This document shows, piece after piece, positions 1 through 10,870 of a stretch of DNA of 64,000 bases. The notes beneath the pieces are model-generated. The model ran no database searches and was not told where the DNA came from. It was given only the letters and a program-made list of their open reading frames with translations. This DNA is from Symsagittifera roscoffensis. Lineage: Eukaryota; Xenacoelomorpha; Acoela; Convolutidae. A program made the position numbers and the translations under genes. The stretch is taken from contig NC_087062.1 of the NCBI RefSeq assembly GCF_963678635.1, forward strand, positions 55,495,355 through 55,559,354, given 5' to 3'. Each line of letters opens with the position of its first letter. Position 1 is the first letter of the stretch.

Positions 1-351
1 GTACTCCACAAATTTGGTTTGTAAGTTCAATTTATCGGACGGTATGAATCTCACTTTGTTTGATTTTTCCATAATTTCCTTTGTCGTGGCCCAGTTGAGA
101 AATGAAACAGGACTTCCAGTGTCCACTGTTAATTGAATTATCTGATTATCTATTCGTACCATGGCCTTTAGTGATTTTACACGATTCAATGTTGGATCGC
201 GAATCGAATCTATTTTCTGAACTCGTACCACTTTTCCGTCTGTTTTGTTTCTCATTTCGTTGATTCGGTTTTTCACATATTTTGAAACTCGCTCATTTTC
301 CGGTTGGTAGGTTTGTATCGACATAACTTCGACTGATCTGATCGCATTCCT
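1..351 (-). CDS. pol: Pol of element A, N-terminal fragment with protease
   Basis: A reading frame in +1 relative to gag is open from 351 to the window edge. It contains LTVDTGSPVSFLNW, the aspartic protease active site (DTG) in the context usual for Mag-like Pol proteins. The protease cuts Gag and Pol into mature proteins. The first codons overlap the end of gag; there is no AUG at the start, which fits expression as a Gag-Pol fusion by ribosomal frameshifting. The rest of pol is outside the window. Confidence 0.8.
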
Positions 352-1462
352 CTACCGATCCTTCCGATTCTTCCGCAACTTCACTTACTTGTTGGGATCT
401 GCACATTTTAGCGAAATGATTGGGTTTGCCACAGTGTTTACAGATTTTCCCCATCGCTGGACAATTTTTTAGGTGTCCCTGTTCAAACGTCCTTCCACAT
501 CTATTACATGGTTTTGTTTTCGTGTTTTGATTCTTGTTATTATTCTGTCTTTTATGCGTTTCTCTTCTATTTGGAGTTTTGGTTGTCCCCCCCCCCCCCA
601 AATTTTGAACTGCCATTACAGGTTCCTGTTTTACCCTCACACCCGAGGTGTAATTGCTACTTGATCCCCCTGTAGCCGCAGCATTAGTCTTCTGAAACGC
701 CATTGTGGTTAACTTGCTATGTTCGAATTTTTTAGCCCTTTTTAAAACTTCCACCGGATCTAGAGTTTCGAATGTCAACGTGTCCTGCAATGTCATGTTT
801 TTCATTTTCGAGATGAACAAGTCTCGCACTATCTCATTTTCCAATGCTCCCAGTTCTGATCGGGCTGCTTGAGCAGTTAACGCTGCGTGGAATGATTTTA
901 GAGATTCTCCAGATTCTTGCATTCTCGTAAATAACTTGTATCTTTCGTATGTTACACATTTTACCTTTTGAAACGAGACTTCTGCCAAATCTGTAGTTTC
1001 CCTGAACGTCATTTTCGATATTTCAACGTGCGGGTTCTTTTGTAGGAATCTCTTCTTTCCCTCTGTACCCAAAGATAAAAATAATCTTGACACCAGTTTC
1101 TTTTGTACTTCGTTGTAGAAGACATTGTGTCCGACTCGTGGGCCTCTTGTCTTCCTGTCTTCGTTCTCCAATACTACTCTATCCCTTGCTAGCTTATCTC
1201 TAAGAATCCTAGCGTTCCTCGCATCTTCGTTCTCCCCATCCCTGGGCGTTTCCGGGCGTGGTGGTGGTTCCTCTAATATGTCTTTTGGTTCTTCCAAAAT
1301 AATCTCTGGGTTCACATTTTCTTTGACCGTAACCGCCATGAGAAATTGTTCGAACCAAATTTTAAATTGCCACGGAGGGTCTAGATTCGCTGATGCCCAA
1401 AATACCGGAATTCCCATATCCGTTCTGTTGTCTTGAGCTGCGAATCCTGCTGGCTGCGCCAT
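293..1462 (-). CDS. gag: Gag protein of element A
   Basis: An intact 389-codon Gag, which packages element RNA into virus-like particles. It starts MAQPAG, encoded across the LTR/primer-site junction. A helical capsid-like region covers roughly residues 110-260. A basic, Asn/Thr/Lys-rich stretch follows, and then two zinc-binding motifs near the C-terminus: an unusual CX2CX7HX3C and a standard CX2CX4HX4C (CKHC...H...C). An 11-base C run at 588-598 (G on the coding strand) encodes GGGG and is a likely site of length variation. The ORF ends at 293-295; pol continues in the +1 frame, overlapping by about 57 nt, so Pol is probably made by frameshifting. The absence of lesions suggests recent activity. 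Confidence 0.9.
   Translation of the reverse strand: MAQPAGFAAQDNRTDMGIPVFWASANLDPPWQFKIWFEQFLMAVTVKENVNPEIILEEPKDILEEPPPRPETPRDGENEDARNARILRDKLARDRVVLENEDRKTRGPRVGHNVFYNEVQKKLVSRLFLSLGTEGKKRFLQKNPHVEISKMTFRETTDLAEVSFQKVKCVTYERYKLFTRMQESGESLKSFHAALTAQAARSELGALENEIVRDLFISKMKNMTLQDTLTFETLDPVEVLKRAKKFEHSKLTTMAFQKTNAAATGGSSSNYTSGVRVKQEPVMAVQNLGGGGTTKTPNRRETHKRQNNNKNQNTKTKPCNRCGRTFEQGHLKNCPAMGKICKHCGKPNHFAKMCRSQQVSEVAEESEGSVEECDQISRSYVDTNLPTGK
1446..1461 (-). promoter_or_regulatory. Primer-binding site of element A, overlapping the gag start codon
   Basis: TGGCGCAGCCAGCAGG directly follows the LTR's terminal CA with no spacer. TGGCGCAG is the usual primer site for serine tRNA in Mag-like elements. 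The terminal A of the LTR plus the first TG of the site form the gag ATG, so the primer site also encodes residues 2-6 of Gag. Confidence 0.75.
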
Positions 1463-1719
1463 GTGATATGTCTTGCGATATCGATTGAAAACAAGTTGTA
1501 ATTCAATACTGTATTTTGGATATTGAATTTAGGTTTTCTGTTTCTTTTGTTTTGGTGTTGTACTGAGAGATAGATCATTGTTAAGAACTCTGATCTCTCG
1601 CTTAATCTCAGTGTCATCACTTACGTATGACCTTGAACATACCATAAAATAATAATTGAGCACCAAAGGTTAGCTGTACATACGTATATAAATACTGCTA
1701 CTGCAGTAGCGGTATGACA
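1462..1719 (-). repeat. 5' LTR of element A
   Basis: On the minus strand the repeat starts TGTCATACC and ends TATCACA, immediately followed by the primer-binding site. The length is 258 bp. A TATA-like TATTTATATA lies at about 1684-1693 (minus) and may be the promoter. The partner LTR is outside the window, so the boundaries come from the TG...CA ends, the primer site and the length match with the LTRs of element B. Confidence 0.7.
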
Positions 1720-1721
1720 AA

Positions 1722-1777
1722 CCTTAAAAGGCAGTCCGAACATTCAGGGTTTCGCCCTGATACGAGCAGTCGTGTTC
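1722..1777 (-). repeat. Dispersed hairpin motif, copy 1
   Basis: CTTAAAAGGCAGTCCGAACA followed by a hairpin (CAGGG...CCCTG). It is the reverse complement of the motif at 17527-17575 and 55668-55715. It lies directly beside the LTR of element A. Confidence 0.7.
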
Positions 1778-2880
1778 TTATTTGTTGACTCGTAAAATTG
1801 TTTTATACAACATGTCTTATTTAACCTTTTGCTGATGTTAACAAAATTATATGTTTGTCAATTTCTTCATGTTTGTTGATTACTGCATCCTCTTTTGTGA
1901 CGAAATTCAGGCTCACACTCCGCCTTACAGCATCAACCCATGTTTTGTCCGGCTCGTCAACCGGCAGGGTCATGCTTTTCTGAAAAAGTATGTAATTGGT
2001 TCCGAGAACTTTAGATCGATAAAAGCTATTTCTCAGTTTTCAAAAAAGTCTATGAGAGAAAAGGACTTTTTGAGAGCGTTATGGGGTCGGTCGTCTTTTG
2101 GTGCTTGTATCATAAAGTTTGGGTTTTATTATGCCATAACGTTGTCGTAAAATGCCATCAGTTTTGATAGCTGCTTTTTGAAGAGGTTCCTTATGGAGGA
2201 TTTAGGGCTTGTTAAAACACTGCAAGTTGCGGAAAACACTAACATTGTCTTGTTAAAAATGTGTATTTTTGCACGAAAGAAAACAGAAGATACAACTTTG
2301 CTGGAAAGTAAAAACATTGAAACGATGGGCATTAGAGCAGCAAAAAGAGTCATCACTACATCAGAGAAGCAGTATCCCATTAAAACTCAAATCCGCCATA
2401 CGATTTTTTGTTTGCTTTGAGAGTCCCATATTTCTTTATAGGCTCAACCAGCTTTCTAATCCAGTGCGGATGAAATGCGATTAAATTGAGGAATTGTCTA
2501 GTAAATCAGGTAAGACCCTTTTCCTTTCATCTTACCCGAGAAGTCTTATCCGACGTCGTCAATTTTGTAAAGAAAACTCTGCAGCGATTAAGAATGTTTT
2601 GCAATCTCAATTTCACCGACTTATCGTACTGGTGATCCCAAATTTATCTGAGTCTGACGCAATATTTGTTGAAATTGGGCATTTCTTTCTAAAATGAATC
2701 GTTTGACCATATGTTATTTAGATGAAATTTTTTGACCAAGAAGCTCTAGTGTGCAATGCTAATATGGAGTTTTTCATAAGTTTAAACTTCAGAATAGACG
2801 TAATTGACGTAACTGAAGGATCTAAATTGGAGGTTAATCAGTACCCCGGTTGATAAAAGAGGCATATCATACCAGTTTAT

Positions 2881-3111
2881 ACCATGAAAAAAATGCTTGT
2901 CATACAATTTCACAGTTTCATGGACTAAAAAATGATTTGAAAAGAGCAAATTAATCATTTTTCCATTCTATGAAATTTTATTAAGAGCATTTTTTGCCAC
3001 TCTGAAATTAAATATCAAGTTTTTTGCCATATTTTATCACACAAATTGTAAGAAAATACAAAAGCAATTTTTTATACTATGAAATTGTATGATAAGCATT
3101 TTTTCCATATT
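2881..3111. repeat. Inverted repeat, about 230 bp, MITE-like
   Basis: The left arm (2881-2923, containing AAATGCTTGTCATACAATTT) and the right arm (3073-3111, containing AAATTGTATGATAAGCATTT) are imperfect reverse complements. A further partial copy, GTATGACAAGCATTTTT, follows at about 3121-3137. Probably a small foldback element; no target duplication is clear. Confidence 0.55.
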
Positions 3112-4822
3112 ATAAAAGTGTATGACAAGCATTTTTTTTTCCATTACTAACGAGGCCAAATTGTGCACTGGACACTGGATAAGCGCACAATTTGTTGCTT
3201 GAAGATCACAGGAATCCGGAGTTAATTTTTAGCATTTGCGGAATTTAAAAGCAAAGATTTAGCCATTATCAGTGGGATTTGCAAAAAATCTTAAAGTATT
3301 GGTTATTTAAAGTCGTGGATGTAACCCGTACAATTTTTCCGGCAAGCTGTTTTTGGTGATCATAATTTGGGAAACGCATTAGAATCAGCTTTTAAATTTA
3401 GCTTTGAAATTCAATCCGATATCCTGAAACTCAGTATAGATATTAATCATTTATCCAATATCCTGAAACTCAGTTTTGAACACGCAGTTTTGGCCTCCAA
3501 ATGAAATGAAAATAGGAAAAAATTTTGCTCTGAAATTTTGTGTTTCATCCAAAAACCCACGAATCAAGGAATTCCAGAGTGTAAATGGCGGTTATTGCGC
3601 AGATAAACTGCACATAGTGATTTTAGCCATGTAGGCTAATGTTAACATTTTAACACAGAAAAATATACCAAAAACCTAATTTTTTGTATATGGTTAGAAT
3701 TTTTTTTTACTTGACATAAATTGTCAACATATGCGGTTGCGTGGATATTGGACAAAAGTGAAATTAGAAATTTTTGGACCTCTCCTAAAACACTTACCCA
3801 TAAATACCCCCTCCCAGTAATTAGTTTAGAAGGGTCCACTTCTGTTAGTTATTTTATGACACCAACATTGACTGATTTACTACAAATTTTTAAGCAATCT
3901 TGGGTGCTTGTTTATCTTGAGGATGGGCGCATCTCAAAAAATCCATTTTTGGTCAAAAATATCCAAAAACTGCACTAAAGAAGCGTTTCAAAAAATTATC
4001 CTTACACTAACACTTTTTGCAAAATGAAATATTAGTATTCAAGGGACATCAAAGAACAGATTTAAAAATTTTGGAAACATTTTTAAACATTTCCTCCCGC
4101 ACAGCTCCCTCCTCACCCGTCTCGCCAAAATTTTCAAAAACTTTTTGGAACCGAAAAATGTTCTTTTCCTTATTTCACCATCTGCAAAAACTTACTTATA
4201 AATGTTTTGATACAAAAATGATATACTGACTATTAAATATATTCCAAACAAATTTGATCTTCATGCTCACCCTATCAAAACCACTCAAAACTCCATAAAT
4301 CTGATGATCATGTGAGCTGGGGAAACCGCAAAAGCCGTTTGAATTCAACAATGTACAAGTATCATGAGACATAAATTGATAGTAGCAGATTAAATTGTAA
4401 AAAGTGAGAATGAACCACGTGAAGTATAAGCCTGCTAAAAACTGACTCTGCACGCACTCAATAATCCAAAGAAGTAGCTTGTTTTAAAGCAGTGCCTAGT
4501 TTTTGAAAACTGCATGATTACTTTGTACATGATTACTACGTGTTTCATCAAGTTCAACCAATTTCGCAACCAAAGGTTAAAATTTTGTTTCATTTTTCCT
4601 CGTCTATTTTTTGTCCAGTTTTGTTTTTGCCCAATTTTATAGCACCAGTACAAATAAAACGATTGCTCAAACTTTTTTATTCGTTATAACACATTCGATT
4701 GACAAAAATTTGACCCACATCCCTTGTGAAAAAACTAGGTCCGCACTAGTGAGAAAATGCATTTCTCGGTAATCCAAAACTCCATTTGAAAATAAACATT
4801 TCATGATTCACATTTATTGTAC

Positions 4823-5081
4823 TGTTGAAGTACGTAAATGTAAAGTGCCGTAAAAAGGTTAGTTTGTTAAGTTCAATTGTAGGCAACTGTTAGGCATCAA
4901 ATCGAAATCTTACTGCACTGCTCTATTTCAGATCACATCGGACATTAGAGATCGCAAGGTCACGACAGCAGGTCTCCAGACAGAAGGAACAAATTGATAG
5001 CACTTACATAAACTCAAAACTGGTTCCTATCTCAAACAAATTGATAGCACTTACATAAACTCAAAACTGGTCCCTATCTCA
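4823..5081 (-). repeat. 3' LTR of element B
   Basis: 259 bp, starting TGTTGAAGTACG and ending CTATCTCA in plus orientation. It contains a 47 bp internal tandem duplication (from about 4988 and about 5035, each including AACAAATTGATAGCACTTAC), also present in the other LTR and therefore older than this insertion. The adjacent internal sequence on the minus strand is not obviously purine-rich, so the polypurine tract is eroded or atypical. Confidence 0.9.
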
Positions 5082-5339
5082 TTCGGGCAACCACAAATAA
5101 ATTTTAAAGCGTAGATATAAAATTTATCAACTCATTGTTTCTTTTGCCATATGTTCATGTTACTAATTCAGTTTTAGTTTAAATTGAGTTTTCAGGCACA
5201 CCTGCCAAACCTCTTTTTAAGGTTTCTTTCTCTTGTCATCATGTTACTTGTGCTCTATTCGATGGATCATAACTACCCCCATTTTATCAACTCCAAGTCT
5301 CTGTCGTGTTGATTTTCTCGTCGCTGCCTCGCCTTTTCT

Positions 5340-5744
5340 TCATTTGCCACCGACGGTTTTCGGTGACATCTCCTTGTCCGTTCCCGACGGTACATTTTCT
5401 CCCCCGCTCGCCGTAATTCTCGCCGGTTCGTCCCTTTCAATTTCCCACTCGCTATCCTCGTCGTCCTCGCTCTCGTCCGCGCTGTATTCTACTATACGGT
5501 GTTTCATTGATTTCCGCGCGTTTTCCATCTCAACTTGATCCTTTTCGGCCTTTTTCTTGCACTTTGTGGGTTCAATTGGGCCCGGGGTGCTTTTTACGGT
5601 TTTACTAGGACCTGGGGTGCACGAGTCACTTCTATCCTCAATTTGGCTTTCTTCAGCCGCCGATCTAAAAGAAATACCACTTCGCCTTAGTAACGACCCT
5701 TTTTCCATCTGCATCGTGTGTTTAGTTAATTTTTCAATTTTCAA
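5340..5744 (-). pseudogene. Pol C-terminal tail of element B
   Basis: About 134 codons open on the minus strand, downstream of integrase and before the 3' LTR. The product is charged, rich in Glu, Ser, Lys and Pro, with an acidic run (ADESEDDEDSEWE) and no recognised domain. In this class of element the C-terminal tail of Pol after the integrase core is poorly conserved; C1 and C2 have a comparable acidic tail at the same place. The segment 5745-5908 is the frame-broken link to integrase. Confidence 0.5.
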
Positions 5745-5908
5745 TGGTAAACATTTATACCTTCTTGGGTCCTTCGGGTCCGTTTTTCCAGTCCTTTGTT
5801 AGACTGTTGTTGAGCTGGTCTTATGCCTTTTGAGCCATGCTGGAGCTTTTGGTACTTGTCTTGTTTCCTTGGGATCAGCTACTTCCTGAGCCTTGGGATC
5901 CGTTTCGG

Positions 5909-7300
5909 TTAACTCCTCGTCATCCAAAATGATTGCGGTTTTTCTATTCTCTTATCCCAATCTAGGGTTAACTCTACATCCGGGAGATTGCCCGCCTTGT
6001 CTAAACAAGATAACTTCTCGTTAACAACATTGTTCCAATTTAGATTTTTCAATGATGGTTTTTTCGTTAAATTTCGCAGAGCCGTATTCGCTTCTCTTCC
6101 ATGATAAGCTTCAAAAGGCGTTATCTTAGTCTTAGAATGTGGCACAAAACGTAACGCGCTGAGCGCACGGGATATCATTACTCCAAACTTATAGTTTTTA
6201 TTTTCCTGGAGATAAGTTAGCACGTAGTTTTTTATCGACCCAATTGTTCGTTCGACCATTCCCGTCGCGCGATGGTCCTTAACCAGAGATTTAATGAGTT
6301 CAATACCTTCGTAGTTACAGAAATTTTGAATTTCATACGAGAAAAACCCAGTGGGCTGATCCATATGCAATTTCCTTGGGTGTCCATGAGTAATTATGTA
6401 CTTCCTTAGGAACTTCAATACTTTCGTAGACTTGTTACTTGAACAGACATATGCCGACGGCCAATGCAAAAAAGTGTCAACTGCTACAAGTACATACTTC
6501 TTCCGACCCTTTAAGTAATTGACCGGGCCCCAGAAATTTAATTGGACCAAATCATTCGGTTCCTTAGGCACATAAGTTTCCCCCATGTCACTTTTTGGAA
6601 TATCTGGTTTAAGATTTTTACCTGCTTCTTTTGCAGTACTTTGCTGTAGCGGCGATGTTCCTGTGCATAAGTGGTATCCATGCATCTTTTGCGGCTGCAA
6701 ACATTTTGTCACGCCGATGATGGTTAAGGTGTAAACAATTGAGTACTGCTGATGACATATCTTTCGGTATGGCCAACCGGTCGTCCATCCACAGGCAATT
6801 TCACGTACGGCAAAGTCATTGTAGTGTTGAGCGTAGTTTTGTCCCAGTCTTGTTATGATCTCCTTGGCTCGTGGGTTCTTGTCTCTGATTGTATCCCTGA
6901 TAGTTGTCCCTGATTGGATCTTTTTCTATATTTGCTTCTACCAATTTCAAACTCAGGACCTCCGGGTGATCTATCTTTCTAACGATTTTACTGTCTGATG
7001 GTACTATTGAGTAAATCCATTGGTAATTCTGTACAAGTGGGTAGGATAACCCGGGAAACTGGTGGGGAAATGAGATAATCGTATTTAACTTATTAGAATT
7101 TGTTTGTTTTTGAGCAACTTTTCAGGTGGTATTAATTCAATATCCGAATCCGAACTGACACTGGGTGGATGATTTAACCGATTGAGAACAAAGTTGAGGT
7201 TGACATCTCCAGAGTTGGTTGATGTGTTAACAATGGCGGAAGTTGGTGGGTCATTTTTTTCAGGTGAATTTATCATATCTTTATTACTCATTTTACTCAT
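5909..7300 (-). pseudogene. Integrase and preceding linker of element B, inactivated
   Basis: 7085-7300 is a linker fragment after RNase H. 6712-7084 is frame-broken. 5909-6712 carries the integrase core: a zinc-domain remnant ending in GKNLKP, then QLNFWGP where the first catalytic Asp of the D,D-35-E triad should be (Asp to Asn), then MDQPTGFFS with the second Asp, then GMVERTIGS with the Glu. The enzyme joins element cDNA to host DNA; the Asn substitution alone should abolish that, and the zinc domain is frameshifted. Compare C2 at 30500, which keeps the first Asp but has lost the second. Confidence 0.8.
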
Positions 7301-7312
7301 ATTTGAAGGTTT

Positions 7313-8431
7313 TCAACTTGAATTTACGTACTGAGAACAACGTCTGATTTTCTTTCTTCGGCATTTGCATATTTCCGCCGGTATGCAAATATTTCGATGC
7401 TGATTGGTTAACCGCCGGTTACATGTAAATACGCCCTCTATTGAGCGCTTGTGCTCACGGTGAACATTTGCATATTCATCTTTTCTTTTATTCCCATTGG
7501 ATGAAACTGTTTTCGTTGTATCGAAACATGACTGATCGCCCTCTACCGTCGGTTTTGGCCTAATTTTATTCACTTTCTGACCCCTAGGCTTCATTTGATC
7601 CTTAAGATTCAATGCTGCAATTATCATTTTTATTTTCGCTACTGTAAAGCTTTCATCATAATGACTTGTCTCGGGTGCCTCTGCGGACGATAACCGAGAC
7701 AAATAATCTGCCATTCCCATTTTTGACCCCTGTTTATGTTCAACTTTAAAGTTATATGGCACTAATCGATCGTACCATCGAGTTAATTGGCTGAAAAACG
7801 TTTTATTTCCCTTCGGTGAAGAATTTAACAATGTAAGTGTTGCCTTGTGATCCGATATAACTGTGAAATACCGGCCATATATATAATTTCGAAAATGTTC
7901 CGTGGCCCACACTACTGCGAGTATTTCTAATTCATTGGTAGAGTACTTTTTCTCAGCCGGATTAAGATATCTGGACGCAAACGAAATCGGGTGCCAACCG
8001 GAGGCGCAATACTGTTCTAATACGGCCCCTAGGCAATCATGGCTAGCATCACAGATAATTCTTGTTTCATGGTGAATGTCGAAGTGTCGTAATTCGACAA
8101 TGTTTTTCACGAGCGACTTTAATTGTTGAAACGCATTTTCGCCAACGGGCGTCCAGACAAAATTGTTATTCTGACTTAGTAATGGTCTTAATGGTGCGCT
8201 TACATCCGCGAGTTTAGGCAAAAATTTATGTAAACTGTGCATTGAACCCATTAATGACTTCAATTGCTTTCGAAGTTTTGAGATTTTCAGGTCCTCCATC
8301 GCTTGCGTTTTTCTTACTAGAGGCGCGATGCCATTTTCCCCAATTCGATATCCGAGCCACTCGCACTCGGTTTTCGCAAATTCACATTTTCGTAATTTTA
8401 ACGCGACATTAGAAACGTCCAGCTTTTTCAA
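7313..8431 (-). pseudogene. RT thumb and RNase H of element B
   Basis: A continuous frame of 372 codons. The N-terminal 120 residues are the RT thumb/connection (CEFAKTECEWLGYRI..., SLMGSMHSLHKFLPKLA). RNase H follows with RIICDASHDCLGAVL (Asp), STNELEILAVVWATEHF (Glu) and VISDHKATLTLL (Asp), so its three catalytic acids are present. After the ADYLSRLSS motif that closes RNase H the frame runs into an unrelated, probably frameshifted, basic tail. RNase H removes the RNA strand during reverse transcription. Confidence 0.85.
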
Positions 8432-9420
8432 AATTTTTCCACTAACGCAATGTGCTCAATCTTAGTTCCTTTAGAAGCAATTAAAATATCTTCGATGAAC
8501 GCATTAGCCTGAGGGAATTCCTTAAGTAAATTATCAATGACTTTTTGGAATTCCGCCGGCATTGACCTAAGCCCGTAAAATCCGTTTTTAAAACGATAAG
8601 TTCCCGTGGACTTTCCGCCGACTAGTGAAAAATTGAATTGCTCGCTTGTCTTTTGTTCTAATGAAACTTGTCCTAACGCATATGTGAAATCCAACGTTGT
8701 AAAATATACATTCCCCGCTTTCCTTTCAGCAATAATCTGACTTATTCCGTCTACTAGTTCGTCAAGATTCGGCATTTGGTACTTATTCTTGTGTACCTGC
8801 TTGTTCAGTTGTCTTGATTCCAGTGCTAATTTGATACTTCCGTCTTTTTTCACTGTAATTACTATAGAAGAGACGAAATACTTAACCGAGCACTCTTGTA
8901 ATTTTACGATATGACCTTCGTTTACCAGCCGATTTTTTTTTAATCTACTTTGTCTTGTAGACTGATAGGCACCCTGCGCCCTTTTTGTTGTATCGGCTTC
9001 AAGTTTTCAAAAAATTCAGCTCTTACTTTAGCGTTCCGGATCTCCCCTATTCTACTAAATAAATTTGGGTACAACTTACAGAAATATGTTTGTAATTCAT
9101 CATATTCCTCCTCTTCTTGGCTGCTCCCTTCCCTTGTGATTTCCATCACTTTCTTCCTTTGCACTAACTCGAGGCCTAGGGTGCCCATCAGATCACGCCT
9201 CAAGATTGACTGATGATTTCCGGATATTACTGACACTTGTGCTGGTGCTGCCCAACCGTTCAACGACATCATCACTGCTACCTTTCCCAGTATGTTTATT
9301 CGGTTGTTGTTGTAATCTAAGAATTCGTCTTTTGAAGGTTGTAGCTGATTATTCGCTTTACCTAATGTTGTTTTTAGGTCCGTTGTGCTGAAAATTGTCA
9401 CTGGGTATCCGCTATCTATC
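8428..9420 (-). pseudogene. Protease end and RT fingers/palm of element B, inactivated
   Basis: The protease active site reads VVDSGYPVTIF near 9403-9425. The frame then runs through the protease C-terminus and the RT fingers (LKPIQQKGRRVPISL), breaks near 8853-8940, and resumes with the palm: VKKDGSIKLALESRQLN, TTLDFTYALGQVSL (motif A with its Asp), GFYGLRSMPAEFQKVI (motif B). Motif C reads AFIEDILIAS where Ty3/Gypsy enzymes have YxDD; the first Asp is Glu and the Tyr is Phe, so polymerase activity is unlikely. The 3-4 base overlap with the next segment is a frameshift. Confidence 0.82.
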
Positions 9421-9422
9421 CA

Positions 9423-10613
9423 CTACCACATTTTCTTTCCTGACACCTCAACCTGGACTCGGGCCCCAGGGATCTTCAGTTCAGTCTCGTTCTTTTTCAT
9501 ATTGATGGACATTACCATGTAATTGTCCAATCCTGACGTCATGGATTCATTTTCCCCGCTTCCCTGCTGACTCACCCACGACACTGGATCTTCTGCCAAA
9601 TCATTAACATTCTGCGTGCTCTGATGGTGCTCATTTTCATCTCTGACTAAGCCGACTCGTCCTCGTCCTCTCCATTGGTTAGTACCCCTCCTGATTCCTC
9701 TGCATGTTCGTTCAAAGTATCCCAGTTTCCGGCACGAGTTGCATGTTGCTCCCTTTGCAGGACATTTTGCTATGTGATCAAGAGTAAAATTTGGTGCGTC
9801 GCAATTATAACACCTACGGTTATTGCCGCTTCCCCCACTACTTGATCCTTGGGTGTAACCTCCACGTCCCCCGCGTCCTCGATCTCGGAAAAATCCTTGT
9901 CCCCTTCTTATTTTATTGACCGGTTCTTGTTTTATAGAATATGACGGCGCTGTTGAAGCCGGTTTTCCAGTATATGATTTGTATGTGCGCTCACCACGTT
10001 CATACGATAATGCGATCCTGTAGACTTCCTCGGGTAATTTTTTTGATCGTGATAATTCTCGTTGGCAATCCGATTCCCGCACTCCTGATAAAAATATCAC
10101 GAACATTTTCGGCCGCATTCGCAAAATCACTTCTGCCTGCTAGAGCTCTTAATTCCGCGTGGAATTTCTCGAACGTTTCATTCTCACCTTGTTTTCGTCC
10201 GTAGAAAAGTCCCCTTTCATGAGTTAAATTCCACTCACGTTGGAAAACGTTTTGCATCTCGTCAAGGACCCGTGGGTAAAGTTCCGTTTTAACATTCACC
10301 GCCGGTTTTTGTGCTCTGAATATCCTTTGCGCCTCGTCTCCAATACAAAAGTATAGATTAGACTTCAACTTCTTTTCCGCGTCGATACGGTTTTTCCCAT
10401 TGACCTCCTCAGGCAACGCTGTAATAGCCGCCGCATTTAAAGTACGCGCAAAATAGAAATCATCGGGATCAATGTCGAATTTTGCTATCATCCCCAGTGA
10501 AATTTAATTATCCACTCCTCCCACTAAATTGGAGGTTCCGGTGTTCGTGCATCCCAAAATGCTATTATTTTAAGTGGATTTCCCCCGCCTTTTTTCTCTG
10601 CTGACTGCGCCAT
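9423..10613 (-). pseudogene. gag: gag of element B, inactivated
   Basis: It starts MAQSAE, with the ATG formed by the last LTR base and the primer site, and stops in frame after about 29 codons. It continues in other frames as a capsid-like segment (10000-10491) and a C-terminal segment (9423-10130). Near the C-terminus is an atypical knuckle (CYNCDAPN...HIAKC) and a second knuckle CNSCRKLGYFERTC, in which the zinc-binding His has become Tyr. A Gly/Arg-rich RNA-binding stretch (RGRGGRGG) precedes the knuckles. Stop, frameshift and lost His together mark it as dead. Confidence 0.85.
10597..10612 (-). promoter_or_regulatory. Primer-binding site of element B
   Basis: TGGCGCAGTCAGCAGA directly abuts the LTR end (CA) on the minus strand. 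It differs from the site in element A by C to T at position 10 and at the last base shown. As in A and C1, it supplies the TG of the gag start codon. Confidence 0.75.
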
Positions 10614-10870
10614 GTTGAAGTACGTAAATGTATAGTGTCGTAAAAGGGTAGTTTGTTAAGTTCAATTGTAGGCAACTGTTAGGCATCAAATCGAAATCTT
10701 ACTGCACTGTTCTATTTCAGATCGCATCGGACATTAGAGATCGCAAGGTCACGACAGCAGGTCTCCAGACAGAAGGAACAAATTGATAGCACTTACATAA
10801 ACTCAAAACTGGTTCCCATCTCAAACAAATTGATAGCACTTACATAAAATCAAAACTGGTCCCTATCTCA
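10613..10870 (-). repeat. 5' LTR of element B
   Basis: 258 bp, paired with 4823-5081, with the same TG...CA ends and the same internal 47 bp tandem duplication. The base at 10613 is both the last LTR base and the A of the gag ATG. Confidence 0.9.

Larger units (their letters stand above)
1..1719 (-). mobile_element. Element A: Mag-like Ty3/Gypsy LTR retrotransposon, 5' part
   Basis: Read on the minus strand, this is an LTR (1719 to 1462), a primer-binding site, gag, and the start of pol with the protease active site; the rest lies beyond base 1. The LTR ends in TG/CA in plus orientation and the same 258 bp length is found in element B. The element sits in a copy of a dispersed hairpin repeat (about 1722-1790), so it inserted into older repeat DNA. 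The gag has no stop or frameshift, unlike those of elements B and C. Assignment to the Mag lineage rests on the serine-tRNA-like primer site, the Gag zinc-knuckle pair and the protease context; it is a family-level judgement. Confidence 0.85.
1720..4822. other. Non-coding spacer with repeat fragments
   Basis: No convincing gene. It holds the flank of element A with a dispersed hairpin motif (about 1722-1777), an inverted repeat (2881-3111), and at about 3147-3192 a fragment resembling the terminal repeat (GAGGCCAAATTGTGCACTGG) of the MITE at 33491-33694. Short open frames here have no recognisable domain, no consistent splice structure and low-complexity composition. From about 4480 on the text resembles the degenerate repeat at 10871-14450, which continues on the far side of element B. 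Confidence 0.6.
4823..10870 (-). mobile_element. Element B: complete, degenerate Mag-like Ty3/Gypsy retrotransposon
   Basis: The two LTRs (4823-5081 and 10613-10870) are flanked by the 4 bp duplication GTAC (4819-4822 and 10871-10874), so both ends of the insertion are present. Between them on the minus strand are gag, protease, reverse transcriptase, RNase H and integrase in Ty3/Gypsy order, all broken by stops, frameshifts or substitutions at catalytic residues. The LTRs differ at roughly eight positions by eye, so the insertion is clearly older than the 18.9 kb element at 35408-54325. It inserted into the degenerate repeat whose remains lie on both sides. Confidence 0.92.

Noticed and set aside
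1851..2700. Several 60-100 codon frames on both strands
   Set aside because: No domain, no consistent splicing signals, and mutually overlapping; treated as chance.
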